From assembly GCA_011523385.1 (NCBI GenBank), contig WTGX01000025.1:142994-206993 (forward strand): a stretch of DNA of 64,000 nt. The letters run 5' to 3'. The DNA is from Nitrospira sp. (lineage in GTDB: Bacteria > Nitrospirota > Nitrospiria > Nitrospirales > UBA8639). This document shows positions 9,236 to 18,158 of this stretch, piece after piece (position 1 is the stretch's first letter; every line of letters begins with the position of its first letter). The notes under the pieces were generated by a model that did not search any database, had not been told where the DNA came from, and saw nothing but the letters and a program-made list of their open reading frames with translations. The position numbers and the translations under genes are program-made.

Positions 9236-10405
9236 ATGAACGGAGTACGGAACCCGTTGAAACCGGGAATCATATTTGTGTGTTTTTTACTCTGCCTGAC
9301 GTGGGCCGGCTCTCAAGAGACCCACGCGGCTTTATTGGACGGCCTGCTCGATGACGTCGAGGAATCGCTGGCCGAGGGGTTGGCGAACAAAGGAGAAAAA
9401 CTGACCACGGGAAATTTTTACACCGACGACAAACCGAATGCCCATGCGCCGGCCGGCATGATGGGTGATCACACGCATGAAGCGGGGGAAGTGATGTTTT
9501 CCTATCGCTTGATGCACATGTTCATGGAAGGAAACCGATACGGAACCGACAGACTGACCGCTGATGAAGTGACGATGATGGGGCGACCCGTTCCAGGCGG
9601 ATATCTGGTGGCGCCCGAATCCATGCGCATGTGGATGCACATGTTCGGGTTCATGTATGGATGGAACGACACCGTGACCCTGACGCTCATGGTGCCGTAC
9701 CTGAACAACAGCATGGATCACGTTACGCGTATGGGAGGCAAATTTACGACCCGTTCCGAAGGATTCGGCGATATCCGGTTCGGATCGCTCTGGCGGCTCT
9801 GGGCGGTCGAAGCCCCGAGCCTCGGGGCCCATCGGTTCCACTTCAACCTGTCGATGAGCGTACCCACGGGAAGTATTGAGCCAACGGACCAGACACCAAT
9901 GGGAAACATCCGATTGCCCTATCCCATGCATCTTGGTTCAGGGACCTTCGATTTTTACCCCGGGATCACGTATGGAGGGGAGATGGGTCGCGCCTCCTGG
10001 GGGATTCAAGCCATCGGCACCTTGCGGGCAGGCAGGAATTCCAATGACTTCTCCAAAGGTGACGCCTATACCATCAACGTCCATGGCGCCTATGAAGTGA
10101 TCCCCGATACGCTGAGCAGTTCGGTCCGGCTGAATTGGAACCATTGGGAAGCCTATGACGGAATGGACCCGAAAATTCGTACGAATCACCCGATGAATCA
10201 AATGAGGATCGTTCAAACCGCGTTTCCTGACTTGCTGGGTGGTCAACGCCTGGATCTCCTGTTCGGGGTCAATATCCTGTTCCCGGAGTTCATGGGTCTG
10301 GAAAACCGGTTGGCAGTGGAAGGCGGGTTCCCGATCTATCAATACCTGGACGGACAGCTTGAAACGGATTCAGTCGTAACGTTCGGATGGCAGGCAGTCT
10401 ATTAA
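9236..10405 (+). CDS. outer-membrane transporter-like beta-barrel, Met/His-rich
   Basis: The 389-residue protein has a signal peptide (cleavage near THAALL) and the pattern HAPAGMMGDHTHEAGEVMFS, followed by a Met-rich stretch (MRMWMHMFGFMYG) and YLNNSMDHV. These are hallmarks, from memory, of a family annotated only as transporter (MetA-pathway-like barrel) that is often found beside copper-resistance genes. The rest alternates polar and hydrophobic residues as in a beta-barrel and ends in an aromatic residue (Tyr). A purine-rich AGAAGAGG precedes ATG 9236. A perfect GGAGG lies further upstream before an out-of-frame ATG at 9172. Confidence 0.75.
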   Translation: MNGVRNPLKPGIIFVCFLLCLTWAGSQETHAALLDGLLDDVEESLAEGLANKGEKLTTGNFYTDDKPNAHAPAGMMGDHTHEAGEVMFSYRLMHMFMEGNRYGTDRLTADEVTMMGRPVPGGYLVAPESMRMWMHMFGFMYGWNDTVTLTLMVPYLNNSMDHVTRMGGKFTTRSEGFGDIRFGSLWRLWAVEAPSLGAHRFHFNLSMSVPTGSIEPTDQTPMGNIRLPYPMHLGSGTFDFYPGITYGGEMGRASWGIQAIGTLRAGRNSNDFSKGDAYTINVHGAYEVIPDTLSSSVRLNWNHWEAYDGMDPKIRTNHPMNQMRIVQTAFPDLLGGQRLDLLFGVNILFPEFMGLENRLAVEGGFPIYQYLDGQLETDSVVTFGWQAVY

Positions 10406-10462
10406 TTCAAGCCACTTGCCAAAAAAAAGAAGGCTGAAATTTCTTTGCAAAGGAGACCCCAC

Positions 10463-11272
10463 ATGTGGCGCAGCATCCGTATCACAACCTGGTTCTCTCT
10501 TGTTCTGTGGTCAGGATTCGCAGGTGCGGGGTTTGCCTACGACGTAATTGAGGTCAACAACGGGGCAACCATCAGGGGGCAGGTGACCTTCACGGACGCC
10601 CTCCCCCATGCTCCAAGACGTTTTGAAGTCAGGAACGGGCCGGAGGTGTGCGGGCCGGAGCGCGTGTTGACGAAACTCGAAGTCCGCGACGGCAGGGTGA
10701 AAGGCGTGGTCATCACCCTGGAGGGCGTGGACCGGGGCAAACCGTTTGCCTCCTCTCACGATGCAGCCACCGGCCAGGGTCGCGGGGTATTTCATTATGC
10801 CGGTGGAGACGAATTGAACCTTGACGTTCGACTCGAAAAATGCAGTTTCGGCCCATTCACCGGGGTAATTCGGGCAGATGAGACCGTCCAATTCGTCAAT
10901 CATGATCTCATCAAACACACCCTTCATACGTATGCATTGAAGGGCCGTAAAGCCAAAATCATGAGGACCATGCATACCCAGAGTCTTCGCGCCAAGGGAC
11001 AGACGGAAAAAATTTTCCCCGCCAAAAAACTGCGTCGCGCCGTTGCCGTAGTGTTAACGTGTGATCGGCACGACTTTATGGAAAACTGGCTGTACAAAGT
11101 CAGGAATCCTTATTACGCGATTTCTGATGAATCGGGAAATTTCGAGATCAGCCAAGTCCCGCCCGGCGAGTATACGCTGGTGGCATGGCATCCCGTTCTC
11201 GGCATGCAAAAACAACGCGTGACGGTTACTCCGGATCGTCGCCTCGCGGTCGATTTCGAATTTATGAAATAA
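10463..11272 (+). CDS. secreted cupredoxin-like / carboxypeptidase-regulatory-like protein
   Basis: The 269-residue protein carries a signal peptide (cleavage near GFAYD). It has an early beta domain with CGPERV, a central segment with FVNHDLIKHTLHTYAL that resembles the copper-binding part of cupredoxins (His pair plus downstream TCDRHDFMENW, giving possible Cys/His/Met ligands), and a C-terminal fold (GNFEISQVPPGEYTLVAWHP) typical of carboxypeptidase regulatory-like domains. It probably binds copper in the periplasm, though this is inference from residues and context. AAAGGAG precedes ATG 10463. It follows the transporter-like gene by 57 bases and the next gene starts one base after its stop. 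Confidence 0.7.
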   Translation: MWRSIRITTWFSLVLWSGFAGAGFAYDVIEVNNGATIRGQVTFTDALPHAPRRFEVRNGPEVCGPERVLTKLEVRDGRVKGVVITLEGVDRGKPFASSHDAATGQGRGVFHYAGGDELNLDVRLEKCSFGPFTGVIRADETVQFVNHDLIKHTLHTYALKGRKAKIMRTMHTQSLRAKGQTEKIFPAKKLRRAVAVVLTCDRHDFMENWLYKVRNPYYAISDESGNFEISQVPPGEYTLVAWHPVLGMQKQRVTVTPDRRLAVDFEFMK

Positions 11273-11273
11273 C

Positions 11274-12545
11274 GTGGCAACCATCATGCCTTTTCGGGCC
11301 GCCAGGCCCAAGCCGGAACACGCAGCCCAAGTGGCGGCTCCTCCCTATGACGTCGTCTCCTTGGACAAGGCACGCGACGTTGCCGCCGGCAATCCTTATT
11401 GTTTTCTCCGGGTCGGACGAGCCGAGTTGGAACTGGCTGACGGCGTTGACCCCTATTCAACGGAAGTCTACGAACGAGGCGCCGCCAACCTGCAGAAATT
11501 CCTTGATGACAATATTCTGACTCGGGAACCCCACCCCATGTTCGGAGTCTATCGTCAACGTTGGGGGACGCACGAGCAAACCGGCCTCGTTGCGCTGGCC
11601 TCGATCGACGAATACGACCGTGGATTCATTAAGAAACATGAACTCACCAGGCCGGTTAAGGAAAAAGACCGCGTGCAGGTGATCGACACGCACAACTCGC
11701 AATCCGGGCCCGTTCTCCTGTTTTTCCGCCGTTCGAATCAATTCGGCAATTGGCTTGCGGACGTTACGGCCACGGAGCCGGACTGCCGGTTCACCGCGGA
11801 CGATGGCGTGGAGCATACAGTCTGGAGCCTGCGTGATGACGCGGCTATTGAAACAATGATCGAAAATTTCAAGAACGTTGACGCCCTTTATATTGCCGAC
11901 GGACACCATCGCTCTGCCGCAGCCAGCCGGGTACGAGCGGCCCGGGCCGACAATTCCGGACAACCCTCGCAGTATCACGAAGAAGGATTTTTAAGCGTTA
12001 TTTTTCCTCACGACGAATTGCAGATTCTGCCCTATAACCGCGTTGTGCGCGATCTAAACGGGCATACGCCACAACAATTTTTTGACGCATTGGCCGTGGG
12101 CTATGACGTGCAACCCACAACTCAACCCGGACAGGCGCGGAAGGCCGGATTTGACATGTACCTGGAAGGCCGCTGGCATCGAGCGATTCCCAAATTGACG
12201 CCGGAGCAACAGACATGGATGGAAGAGAATCCGGTGAACGCCTTGGCCGTATCCGTGTTGACCGATCGCGTGTTGACCCCGTTGCTGGGCATTACGGATC
12301 AACGCTCCGACCCGAGGATCGATTTCGTCGGCGGGATCCATCCACCGAACACCTTGGCCGCACAGGTGGATTCAGGAGAATGGGCCGTTGCATTCTGGTT
12401 GTACCCCACGACCGTCGATGAACTCATGGCCGTGGCCGACGCCAAGGACATCATGCCACCCAAGAGCACGTGGTTTGAGCCCAAGCTGCGTGACGGGTTA
12501 TTCGTGCATATGCTTGGGAATGACCCTGCTTACCCATCGCCATAA
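11274..12545 (+). CDS. DUF1015 family protein
   Basis: The 423-residue protein matches DUF1015 over its full length: MATIMPFRAARPKPEHAAQV at the start, the VAAPPYDVVSLDKAR segment, HELTRPVKEKDR (about 122-133) and DALYIADGHHRSAAASR (about 199-215). The family is widespread and soluble; some members have been linked to phosphoserine metabolism or have kinase-like claims, but its role here is not known. GTG 11274 is chosen because family members begin MATI.PF. It sits one base after the cupredoxin-like gene, so it may be read from the same transcript. Confidence 0.85.
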   Translation: MATIMPFRAARPKPEHAAQVAAPPYDVVSLDKARDVAAGNPYCFLRVGRAELELADGVDPYSTEVYERGAANLQKFLDDNILTREPHPMFGVYRQRWGTHEQTGLVALASIDEYDRGFIKKHELTRPVKEKDRVQVIDTHNSQSGPVLLFFRRSNQFGNWLADVTATEPDCRFTADDGVEHTVWSLRDDAAIETMIENFKNVDALYIADGHHRSAAASRVRAARADNSGQPSQYHEEGFLSVIFPHDELQILPYNRVVRDLNGHTPQQFFDALAVGYDVQPTTQPGQARKAGFDMYLEGRWHRAIPKLTPEQQTWMEENPVNALAVSVLTDRVLTPLLGITDQRSDPRIDFVGGIHPPNTLAAQVDSGEWAVAFWLYPTTVDELMAVADAKDIMPPKSTWFEPKLRDGLFVHMLGNDPAYPSP

Positions 12546-12568
12546 CAATGAAATCGGAAACAAGACGT

Positions 12569-13012
12569 TCAGAACAGCCAGGGAACGAGCCGCCACGTCC
12601 GTAACCGGTAGGCTTCATAGTCGTCAAAGACTTCCCCTAACAACTTCTCTTCATAGGAGAGTTTTGCCACCAAGTCCGCGCATAAGACTGACCACCAGAA
12701 CCCTCGCCAGTATGAAAACGATTCGCACACCAACGCCAGCATGATCATCAGCAACGCCGTGTACATGGGATGCCGAATCCATTGATACGGGCCGTTGGTC
12801 ACCAGCCGGCTTCCGGCTTTGACATCCGGGAACACATTGACCTTCGTGATCCTCATGGTGAAGATCGCCCACACCAGCAACAGAATTCCCGACAATTCCA
12901 ACGCAAAGAACCATCCATTTCCGGCAACCCATGGGCCGGACACCAGGATGGCCCCCATACAGATGAATTGAACACCCGCGAGAACATAGGATCTGACGGA
13001 TTGGCGTTTCAT
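12569..13012 (-). CDS. isoprenylcysteine carboxyl methyltransferase-like membrane protein
   Basis: The 147-residue protein has about four membrane helices and the conserved ICMT/PEMT core LVTNGPYQWIRHPMYTALL (about 85-103), ending in YEAYRLRTWRLVPWLF. Bacterial members methylate unknown, probably lipid or small-molecule, substrates with S-adenosylmethionine. ATG 13012 is preferred over the TTG two codons upstream. It lies downstream of, and in the same direction as, the TPR lipoprotein gene, with about 40 bases between them. Confidence 0.8.
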   Translation of the reverse strand: MKRQSVRSYVLAGVQFICMGAILVSGPWVAGNGWFFALELSGILLLVWAIFTMRITKVNVFPDVKAGSRLVTNGPYQWIRHPMYTALLMIMLALVCESFSYWRGFWWSVLCADLVAKLSYEEKLLGEVFDDYEAYRLRTWRLVPWLF

Positions 13013-13052
13013 GTTCAAGTCGCGGCGGAAAAATACCGGGACGAAATATATC

Positions 13053-13451
13053 TCAATACCGGTAACCGCCGCTCAGGTGTTTCTCCAAAGTCGAGGACAG
13101 ACCGAGATGATTGCGATAGACTGAGGATTCCACGATTTCCTTGTTGGCCGGAGCCAGTTCGCCGGCTCGTTTGAAATGAACCGTGGCTTCCCGGTGGTTG
13201 CCCAACTCGTGAAAGGTCAGGGCCAGATTGAAATGGGCTTCCGGCAATTCGGGGTCGGCCTGAATCGCCGATTCGAAACGGCTTTTCGCCTCTTGCCAAT
13301 TGCCTGAATTATACTGCTGAATTCCTTCAAGATTCTGCTGAGCCGCAGATGGGCTCGTCATCGGCAGGACAGCAAGTGGCCCTGACGGCGTGACACACCC
13401 CGTCACCATCACGACGCATCCCAAGACGACCGCTGTTATTCCATGATGCAT
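13053..13451 (-). CDS. TPR-repeat lipoprotein
   Basis: The 132-residue protein has a type II signal with a lipobox ending VMVTGC (Cys about 19), so it is probably anchored to the outer or inner membrane. Two TPR units follow (about 45-112), for example YNSGNWQEAKSRFESAIQAD and FHELGNHREATVHFKRAGEL. It should bind partner proteins at the envelope. It is divergent from the 13673 gene. Confidence 0.8.
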   Translation of the reverse strand: MHHGITAVVLGCVVMVTGCVTPSGPLAVLPMTSPSAAQQNLEGIQQYNSGNWQEAKSRFESAIQADPELPEAHFNLALTFHELGNHREATVHFKRAGELAPANKEIVESSVYRNHLGLSSTLEKHLSGGYRY

Positions 13452-13592
13452 ACGTTTCCCCCAGGGCTTTCAGGTTTTTCCGTTATTCACTGAATTGTGT
13501 CACCAGACATGGACAGATGGCAACGCAATGACGGGCTGGAATTCGCCTGAATAAATTTCAACTGGAACATAGAACAATCGATCTCAATAAAT

Positions 13593-13598
13593 TATAAT
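13593..13598 (+). promoter_or_regulatory. candidate -10 box of the 13673 gene
   Basis: A perfect TATAAT lies in a very AT-rich stretch 75 bases before the 13673 ATG, followed by a run of T. No good -35 is visible at 16-18 bases upstream. Confidence 0.35.
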
Positions 13599-13672
13599 AT
13601 TTTTTTTGAACCATGGAATCGTCATTCCGTCGTCTCAGGATGATCTTTTACCCTCATAGGAGGAGACACCAG

Positions 13673-14047
13673 ATGAAACGAACGATTGGATTTCTCACGT
13701 TGATGATCATCGCCGGCAGCCTCTGGCAGGCATCGGTATACGCGTCCGGCTCCTTTTCGTCCGGCCAAGGCATCAATGCCAGAAGCGCCTATGCCATGGG
13801 CAAAGCCCTTACGTTTCAGAAGCTCGTGTGCCCGTCCTGCCCTCTCCAGGAAAATGATTTAACACGGGAACGTGCCATGAGCCTGAAAAACAGTCTCGAA
13901 GCCCGTGACGCGGCAAGCAAACCGGGCACGGCAGATGACCAGCATATCGCCGTGCTCTGTCCAGGCAACCGTGCCACCGGGTGCGACGGGAAACCTGATG
14001 AACAGGAACTCGTTCATTATTATTTGAAGCGGCGATTCAAACTCTAA
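13673..14047 (+). CDS. small periplasmic CxxC protein (124 aa)
   Basis: This protein has a signal peptide (cleavage near SVYASG) and a mature part of about 100 residues with CPSC (about 61-64), two further cysteines in VLCPGNRATGC, and a basic end YLKRRFKL. Four cysteines in a periplasmic protein suggest disulfides or metal/haem binding; a CxxCH haem motif is absent. No family is recognised. AGGAGGAG lies just before ATG 13673. The beta-barrel gene follows 105 bases downstream and is probably co-transcribed. Confidence 0.65.
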   Translation: MKRTIGFLTLMIIAGSLWQASVYASGSFSSGQGINARSAYAMGKALTFQKLVCPSCPLQENDLTRERAMSLKNSLEARDAASKPGTADDQHIAVLCPGNRATGCDGKPDEQELVHYYLKRRFKL

Positions 14048-14074
14048 CCATGCCTGCCCCCGGCCTCAGGCGCT

Positions 14075-14103
14075 CCTGGATTCCCGCTTTCGCGGGAATG
14101 ACG
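14075..14103. repeat. intergenic palindromic repeat CTGGATTCCCGC-TTTC-GCGGGAATGACG
   Basis: TTCCCGC and GCGGGAA form a perfect seven-pair stem around a four-base loop, with the usual CTGGA and TGACG flanks. It belongs to the same class as 4211-4241 and 54880-54913. Confidence 0.65.
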
Positions 14104-14152
14104 ACTGGGGGTCGGATTCATCATGGACATACGCAAAGGAAGGAACACCACC

Positions 14153-15055
14153 ATGAACAGAGCAACCGTGATGGCCCTCGTGGTTACAGTCACGACGGCC
14201 ATCGGATCATCCGCATTTGCCGACGGCGTATCGCCTTGGCTTCCCGCACCAGGGGCCGGATTCATCAACCTTTCCTATGTGTCTCAGAACGCCAACCAGT
14301 TCTACAGGCAGGATCGAAAAGTGCCGACTCCAGGCCCAATACCAGGTGCGAACCTCGGTCAACACACCGTATGGCTGAACGGCATGTACGGCTTGTCGGA
14401 TGAAATCGCCATAGATTTCCGCGTGGGCGCTGCCAGGAGCTATTTTGGTGCCAAAACGCCTATGGGAGACCCAATCCCGCCCACGGGAGGACGGGATAAA
14501 TACTCCGGCGTGGCGGACTCCAATATCGGCGTCACGTGGCGTATCGTGGATGAACTGGTGAAGCCATCCTTGCCGAGCCTCGCCCTGCGCGGCGGGGTGA
14601 TCATCGCCGGATCATACGAAGCCGGCTGGATCAATTCCATTGGCGACGGAGCAAGCGGATTCGAAGTGTCGGCCTTGGCCGGCAAATACCTGACTGATTG
14701 GTTGGCGGTATCAGGCGAAGTCGGGTACCGGGACCGCGAAGGAGACGTTCCGGCGGACCTCTTCGTGAACGTGTCGGGTGGCGTGCTGGTGGACAACATC
14801 GGCTTGAGTGTCAACTACAAGCTCGTTGACGCTCAGTCCGGCATCCAAATCGGTGGTCCCGGATTCAGCCCCACCACAGGCGTTTTTCCCAGGCTGGAAG
14901 AAGACATCCAGTTCCTCAGCGGGACAGTGACCCTCAACGTGTCGGACAAAATGAACTTGGGCTTGTCATATGGGGAAGTCATCGACGGCCGCAATACGTC
15001 AAAGTCCAAAGTATTCAGCATGACGCTCGGCCACATGTTCGACACCACCTTGTGA
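14153..15055 (+). CDS. outer-membrane beta-barrel protein
   Basis: The 300-residue protein has a signal peptide (MNRATVMALVVTVTTAIGSS, cleavage near AFADG) and a barrel-like body of alternating strands, ending LGHMFDTTL, so it lacks the common terminal Phe. GAGFINLSYVSQNANQFY and LNLSVSDKMNLGLSYGEV-like strands suggest a porin-like or transporter-like barrel without a known substrate. ATG 14153 is chosen because it gives a clean signal peptide and has AAGGAAGG before it; an in-frame ATG at 14123 lacks this. Confidence 0.7.
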   Translation: MNRATVMALVVTVTTAIGSSAFADGVSPWLPAPGAGFINLSYVSQNANQFYRQDRKVPTPGPIPGANLGQHTVWLNGMYGLSDEIAIDFRVGAARSYFGAKTPMGDPIPPTGGRDKYSGVADSNIGVTWRIVDELVKPSLPSLALRGGVIIAGSYEAGWINSIGDGASGFEVSALAGKYLTDWLAVSGEVGYRDREGDVPADLFVNVSGGVLVDNIGLSVNYKLVDAQSGIQIGGPGFSPTTGVFPRLEEDIQFLSGTVTLNVSDKMNLGLSYGEVIDGRNTSKSKVFSMTLGHMFDTTL

Positions 15056-15077
15056 TTCCCGCGTGTCGTGACGCGCC

Positions 15078-15971
15078 TCAGGGCCGGTTCAGACTCCAGT
15101 CGTACTCGTAGTCCACTGACCCGGTGAATTTTCTCAGGCGCGTCGCGAGCGCCCTATCCGCGTATGTGACGAGGTGTTCGATCACCGATTTCTCAGTGCC
15201 CCCGAAATCCGCTACATACCACTTATAGATGCTCGAAATAACGAGAAAATCATCATCAACGAAATCGACTCCCCGCGGATGATTCACGTAGGCGCGGGCA
15301 CCGGCATCCAGAAGTTCATCGGTATTCTCCGCGGTGAAGGCCGTTGCAGACAGGTTCGGACACCCGTAACTGGCGCAGTTGACCGCATAATGGATTCGGT
15401 TGTCCTTCCAGATGGGACGCAGGATACCGTGTTCGATGTTATTCAGCGTCAAATCCCGACCGGCGACGTTGGCGTGTACGTCGTCCCAAGGCCCGCCGAA
15501 AATCCCTCCCAACCGGCCAAGCAGTCTCTTGCTGATGTCCTTGATGGAATCCACGGGATACGCATCCGTCACGACCTGTACGGTCAGGGCGTTGTAGAAA
15601 TTGATCCAGTACGCTTTCTGTTCCGATCGAGAATAGGTCCTCGGATCAAACGATTGTAAATACGTTAGATACGAATCCAGCTTGGCAGTGCCCCCTGCAT
15701 TGGCCTTGAGCGCTCCGTAGTCGAAGCGATTCACGCCCGAGTCGTGTTCGCGCAAATAACCGTTCAGGATCTCATGCCAGGCACGATGATCAACGCGCGC
15801 GAGGTTGTTTTCGTCGCTCGTGTCCCACTCCGGAATCAGCGTCGCGGACTGGGCGTGCGCGGCAACGGCAACCAGCGTCGCGACGAGCAGGCTTAGGGCA
15901 ATCCGCAAACAACGTCTCCCACGTGTAGGGGCGAACCTGTGTGTTCGCCCTGTAATCAGGACTGGCTTCAT
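15078..15971 (-). CDS. secreted DUF547 family protein
   Basis: The 297-residue protein contains the complete DUF547 domain: SRSEQKAYWINFYNALTVQV (about 117-136), LNNIEHGILRP (about 177-187) and HYAVNCASYGCPNLSATAF (about 195-213). DUF547 is likely a cysteine-dependent enzyme of papain-like fold, though activity is not established. A signal peptide lies at about 24-41 (LSLLVATLVAVAAHAQS), behind an unusual N-terminal extension encoded by a palindromic repeat. Its ATG overlaps the stop of the glycosyltransferase gene (ATGA), so the two are translationally coupled. Confidence 0.85.
   Translation of the reverse strand: MKPVLITGRTHRFAPTRGRRCLRIALSLLVATLVAVAAHAQSATLIPEWDTSDENNLARVDHRAWHEILNGYLREHDSGVNRFDYGALKANAGGTAKLDSYLTYLQSFDPRTYSRSEQKAYWINFYNALTVQVVTDAYPVDSIKDISKRLLGRLGGIFGGPWDDVHANVAGRDLTLNNIEHGILRPIWKDNRIHYAVNCASYGCPNLSATAFTAENTDELLDAGARAYVNHPRGVDFVDDDFLVISSIYKWYVADFGGTEKSVIEHLVTYADRALATRLRKFTGSVDYEYDWSLNRP
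15912..15948. repeat. palindromic repeat inside the start of the DUF547 gene
   Basis: TAGGGGCGAACCTGTGTG is followed by TTCGCCCTGTA, so GGGCGAA pairs with TTCGCCC. This resembles a common dispersed repeat that reads TGRTHRFAPT when translated, as it does here at residues 7-16. Confidence 0.5.
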
Positions 15972-16726
15972 GGCCGTTCTTCCTCCTTGTTGTCACGTGT
16001 TGTACCGGAATCGACGCGCCGGCATCGCAACCGGGCGATCATCCCGAGAATGCCAATGCTCGCGCCGACGACGCCCTTCAGGGTTCCCCCGACCTTCGAA
16101 ATCCCGAAACGTCGCCGTAGGGTATTCACCGGCGTCTCGACAAGTCGCATGTTCCATTGGATCGCCTTGACCTGCATTTCGACCGTCCAGCCATAGGCAA
16201 TATCGCGCATGTCGAGCCGTTTCAACGCATCCGCGCGAATGGCCCGGAAGGGACCCAGATCGGTAACCACCCGCCCCCACAACAGCCGGATCAGCAGGCT
16301 CGCCACGCGGTTACCGGCGATCTGCGGCATTGACAGGGCGCCCTGTTCCATCCATCCCAACGCGCGGGAGCCAATGGCCAAATCGGCGCCGTCCGCGATG
16401 GCCTCCAGCAGATCGAGTGCCTGGAGGACGTCGCACGACTGGTCGCCATCGACGAACAGGACGACGTCCACTGGATCGAGAGCAGCAAGAGCCGTTAAAC
16501 ACGCCATGCCGTAGCCGCGCGTTTCTTCAACGACCACGCGGGCGCCCGCCGCTTGCGCGCGCGTCGCCGTGGCATCCGTCGATCCGTTGTCGCATACCAC
16601 GAGGTCGTCGATGACACGGTGTCCGCCGTCCGTGCGAAGATCCAGCAACGCCGTGACCACCGGGCCGATATTGGCTTCTTCGTCGTATGCCGGAATTACC
16701 GCTCCGACGCTCAGGCCTTTGTACAT
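15968..16726 (-). CDS. family 2 glycosyltransferase, polyprenyl-phosphate sugar transferase type
   Basis: The 252-residue GT-A fold enzyme starts SVGAVIPAYDEEANIGPVV (about 6-24), has the VVCDNGSTDAT nucleotide-binding loop (about 43-53) and the metal-binding LFVDGDQS (about 89-96). This is the dolichyl/undecaprenyl-phosphate mannosyl- or glucosyltransferase type. It would load a lipid carrier with a sugar for use by the neighbouring GT-C membrane enzyme. There are no membrane helices except perhaps a weak one near the end. It lies 15 bases downstream of the GT-C gene. Confidence 0.85.
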   Translation of the reverse strand: MYKGLSVGAVIPAYDEEANIGPVVTALLDLRTDGGHRVIDDLVVCDNGSTDATATRAQAAGARVVVEETRGYGMACLTALAALDPVDVVLFVDGDQSCDVLQALDLLEAIADGADLAIGSRALGWMEQGALSMPQIAGNRVASLLIRLLWGRVVTDLGPFRAIRADALKRLDMRDIAYGWTVEMQVKAIQWNMRLVETPVNTLRRRFGISKVGGTLKGVVGASIGILGMIARLRCRRVDSGTTRDNKEEERP

Positions 16727-16741
16727 CGTACGCGCACCATA

Positions 16742-18058
16742 TCAACGGCTGACTCGACCGCCGAGGTCGGGCAACCGTCGCCGAATCAAATCCCAGGCCA
16801 ATGCCAGCAGGATCAGGCTGAATTCCAGGACCCTGGCCCATACCGGTTGCTGGTATGGATGCAGACCGCCGTCGTTCAAGTGCAGGCCAGTCACGTAGGC
16901 GAACAAGACCGCGACGGAGGCCGTCCACGCGGAGACACTCGGTGTAATCGCGGCAAACGGTAGCACCCAGAGCAAGTACCAGGGATTGATGACCGGCGAG
17001 GCCACCAGTAATGCGCCATAGAGCCAGTCACCTCTAGGAACCTCACGGGCACCGTTCCGGGAATAGCGGAAATAGTAATGCCCCCAGAAGGCGGCACACA
17101 ACAGGCCCAGTACGAGCTTGGCCTGGAACGGTTGCAAGACGGTGGTGACCAGCCCGAATGCCGCCGAATTGAACTCCCACTCCCGCGCAAAGATCAACAG
17201 CGACTCCAAGCCCGTGCCTCCCTGGAGGGCGAACGGCGCATACAACGCCGCCAGCGTGACGATGAACAGAACCCAAGGCCAGAAACCGGCACCGACAAGC
17301 ACCAGCGGCGCCAGCACCAGCGCGAATACCTTGGCCCCCACGGCCATGCCCAGGCAGACGGCGGCGCTCCACCAACGATAATCCCGGGCCAGGACGATCG
17401 CCGCCAGCAACAGGCAGACACCGGCGCCGTCCGGGTGCGCGGTAAAGGCGATCTCCTTGACGACCAGCGGGCACCACGCGTAGAGCATGACGTTTCCGGC
17501 CGGCGCCAGTCGCAACAACAACGCAATGGTCGCAAGATCGACGACGACCAGGATCAACTGCAGGGCCGTGACGCTTCCCGGTTTCAACCAGTAGCCCAGC
17601 AGGAAGACGACCTGTGTGACCGGGGCGTAGATGGTCGGCAATTCGGGATTGTTGATATTGTCCAGGATGCGATGAAACACCGCCGGAACGCCGGGATCGG
17701 CGAAGAACGCTTCAGGGGCCGCGCCGTAAGGGGTTCCGGTCGCGGCGAAACGGTAGCCGTCCCACAGGTAACGATAGAAGTCGTCTTCAAAAAACGGCCC
17801 GCCGGCCAACCCGCAAATCCGGAACACCACCGCCCAGAAAATCAGGCGTCCGAACGGGAAGGGTTCGTCACACCGGCGGAAGTACAGGTAGAGGCCGAAG
17901 ACCGGCAGGCTGATCCACGCGACGAGGAGGAAGAACACCGGCAAGTCGGGTTCGCCGGGTCGCCGAGCCAGAAAGGCAAGGAGGGCGTATCCCAATGCGC
18001 ACCACAGACCGGCCACGTCCACGTACCTCCACGCACGCGCCTTTGTCGTCTGTGTCAT
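16742..18058 (-). CDS. GT-C type membrane glycosyltransferase (GT87/DUF2029-like)
   Basis: The 438-residue protein has about 11-12 predicted membrane helices. An acidic motif in the first periplasmic loop (GGPFFEDDFYRYLWDGYRFA, about 87-106) is typical of GT-C enzymes that use polyprenyl-phosphate sugars. NPWYLLWVLPF near the C-terminus is also common in the GT87 class. It is the first gene of a three-gene minus-strand operon with the GT2 and DUF547 genes, which suggests surface glycan or glycolipid modification. Confidence 0.8.
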   Translation of the reverse strand: MTQTTKARAWRYVDVAGLWCALGYALLAFLARRPGEPDLPVFFLLVAWISLPVFGLYLYFRRCDEPFPFGRLIFWAVVFRICGLAGGPFFEDDFYRYLWDGYRFAATGTPYGAAPEAFFADPGVPAVFHRILDNINNPELPTIYAPVTQVVFLLGYWLKPGSVTALQLILVVVDLATIALLLRLAPAGNVMLYAWCPLVVKEIAFTAHPDGAGVCLLLAAIVLARDYRWWSAAVCLGMAVGAKVFALVLAPLVLVGAGFWPWVLFIVTLAALYAPFALQGGTGLESLLIFAREWEFNSAAFGLVTTVLQPFQAKLVLGLLCAAFWGHYYFRYSRNGAREVPRGDWLYGALLVASPVINPWYLLWVLPFAAITPSVSAWTASVAVLFAYVTGLHLNDGGLHPYQQPVWARVLEFSLILLALAWDLIRRRLPDLGGRVSR

Positions 18059-18158
18059 TGATCACGAACCAATCACTGAGGATAGATACGGCATTGTACA
18101 GGGAAGGCGCATCCGCTACCATGCCCCATTATGAGGACGCATCGGAACGTGCAACGCC

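Noticed and set aside
17078..18061. 327-residue plus-strand ORF opposite the GT-C gene
   Set aside because: It is rich in Gln, Arg and Gly with no domain and lies wholly antisense to a clear membrane glycosyltransferase.
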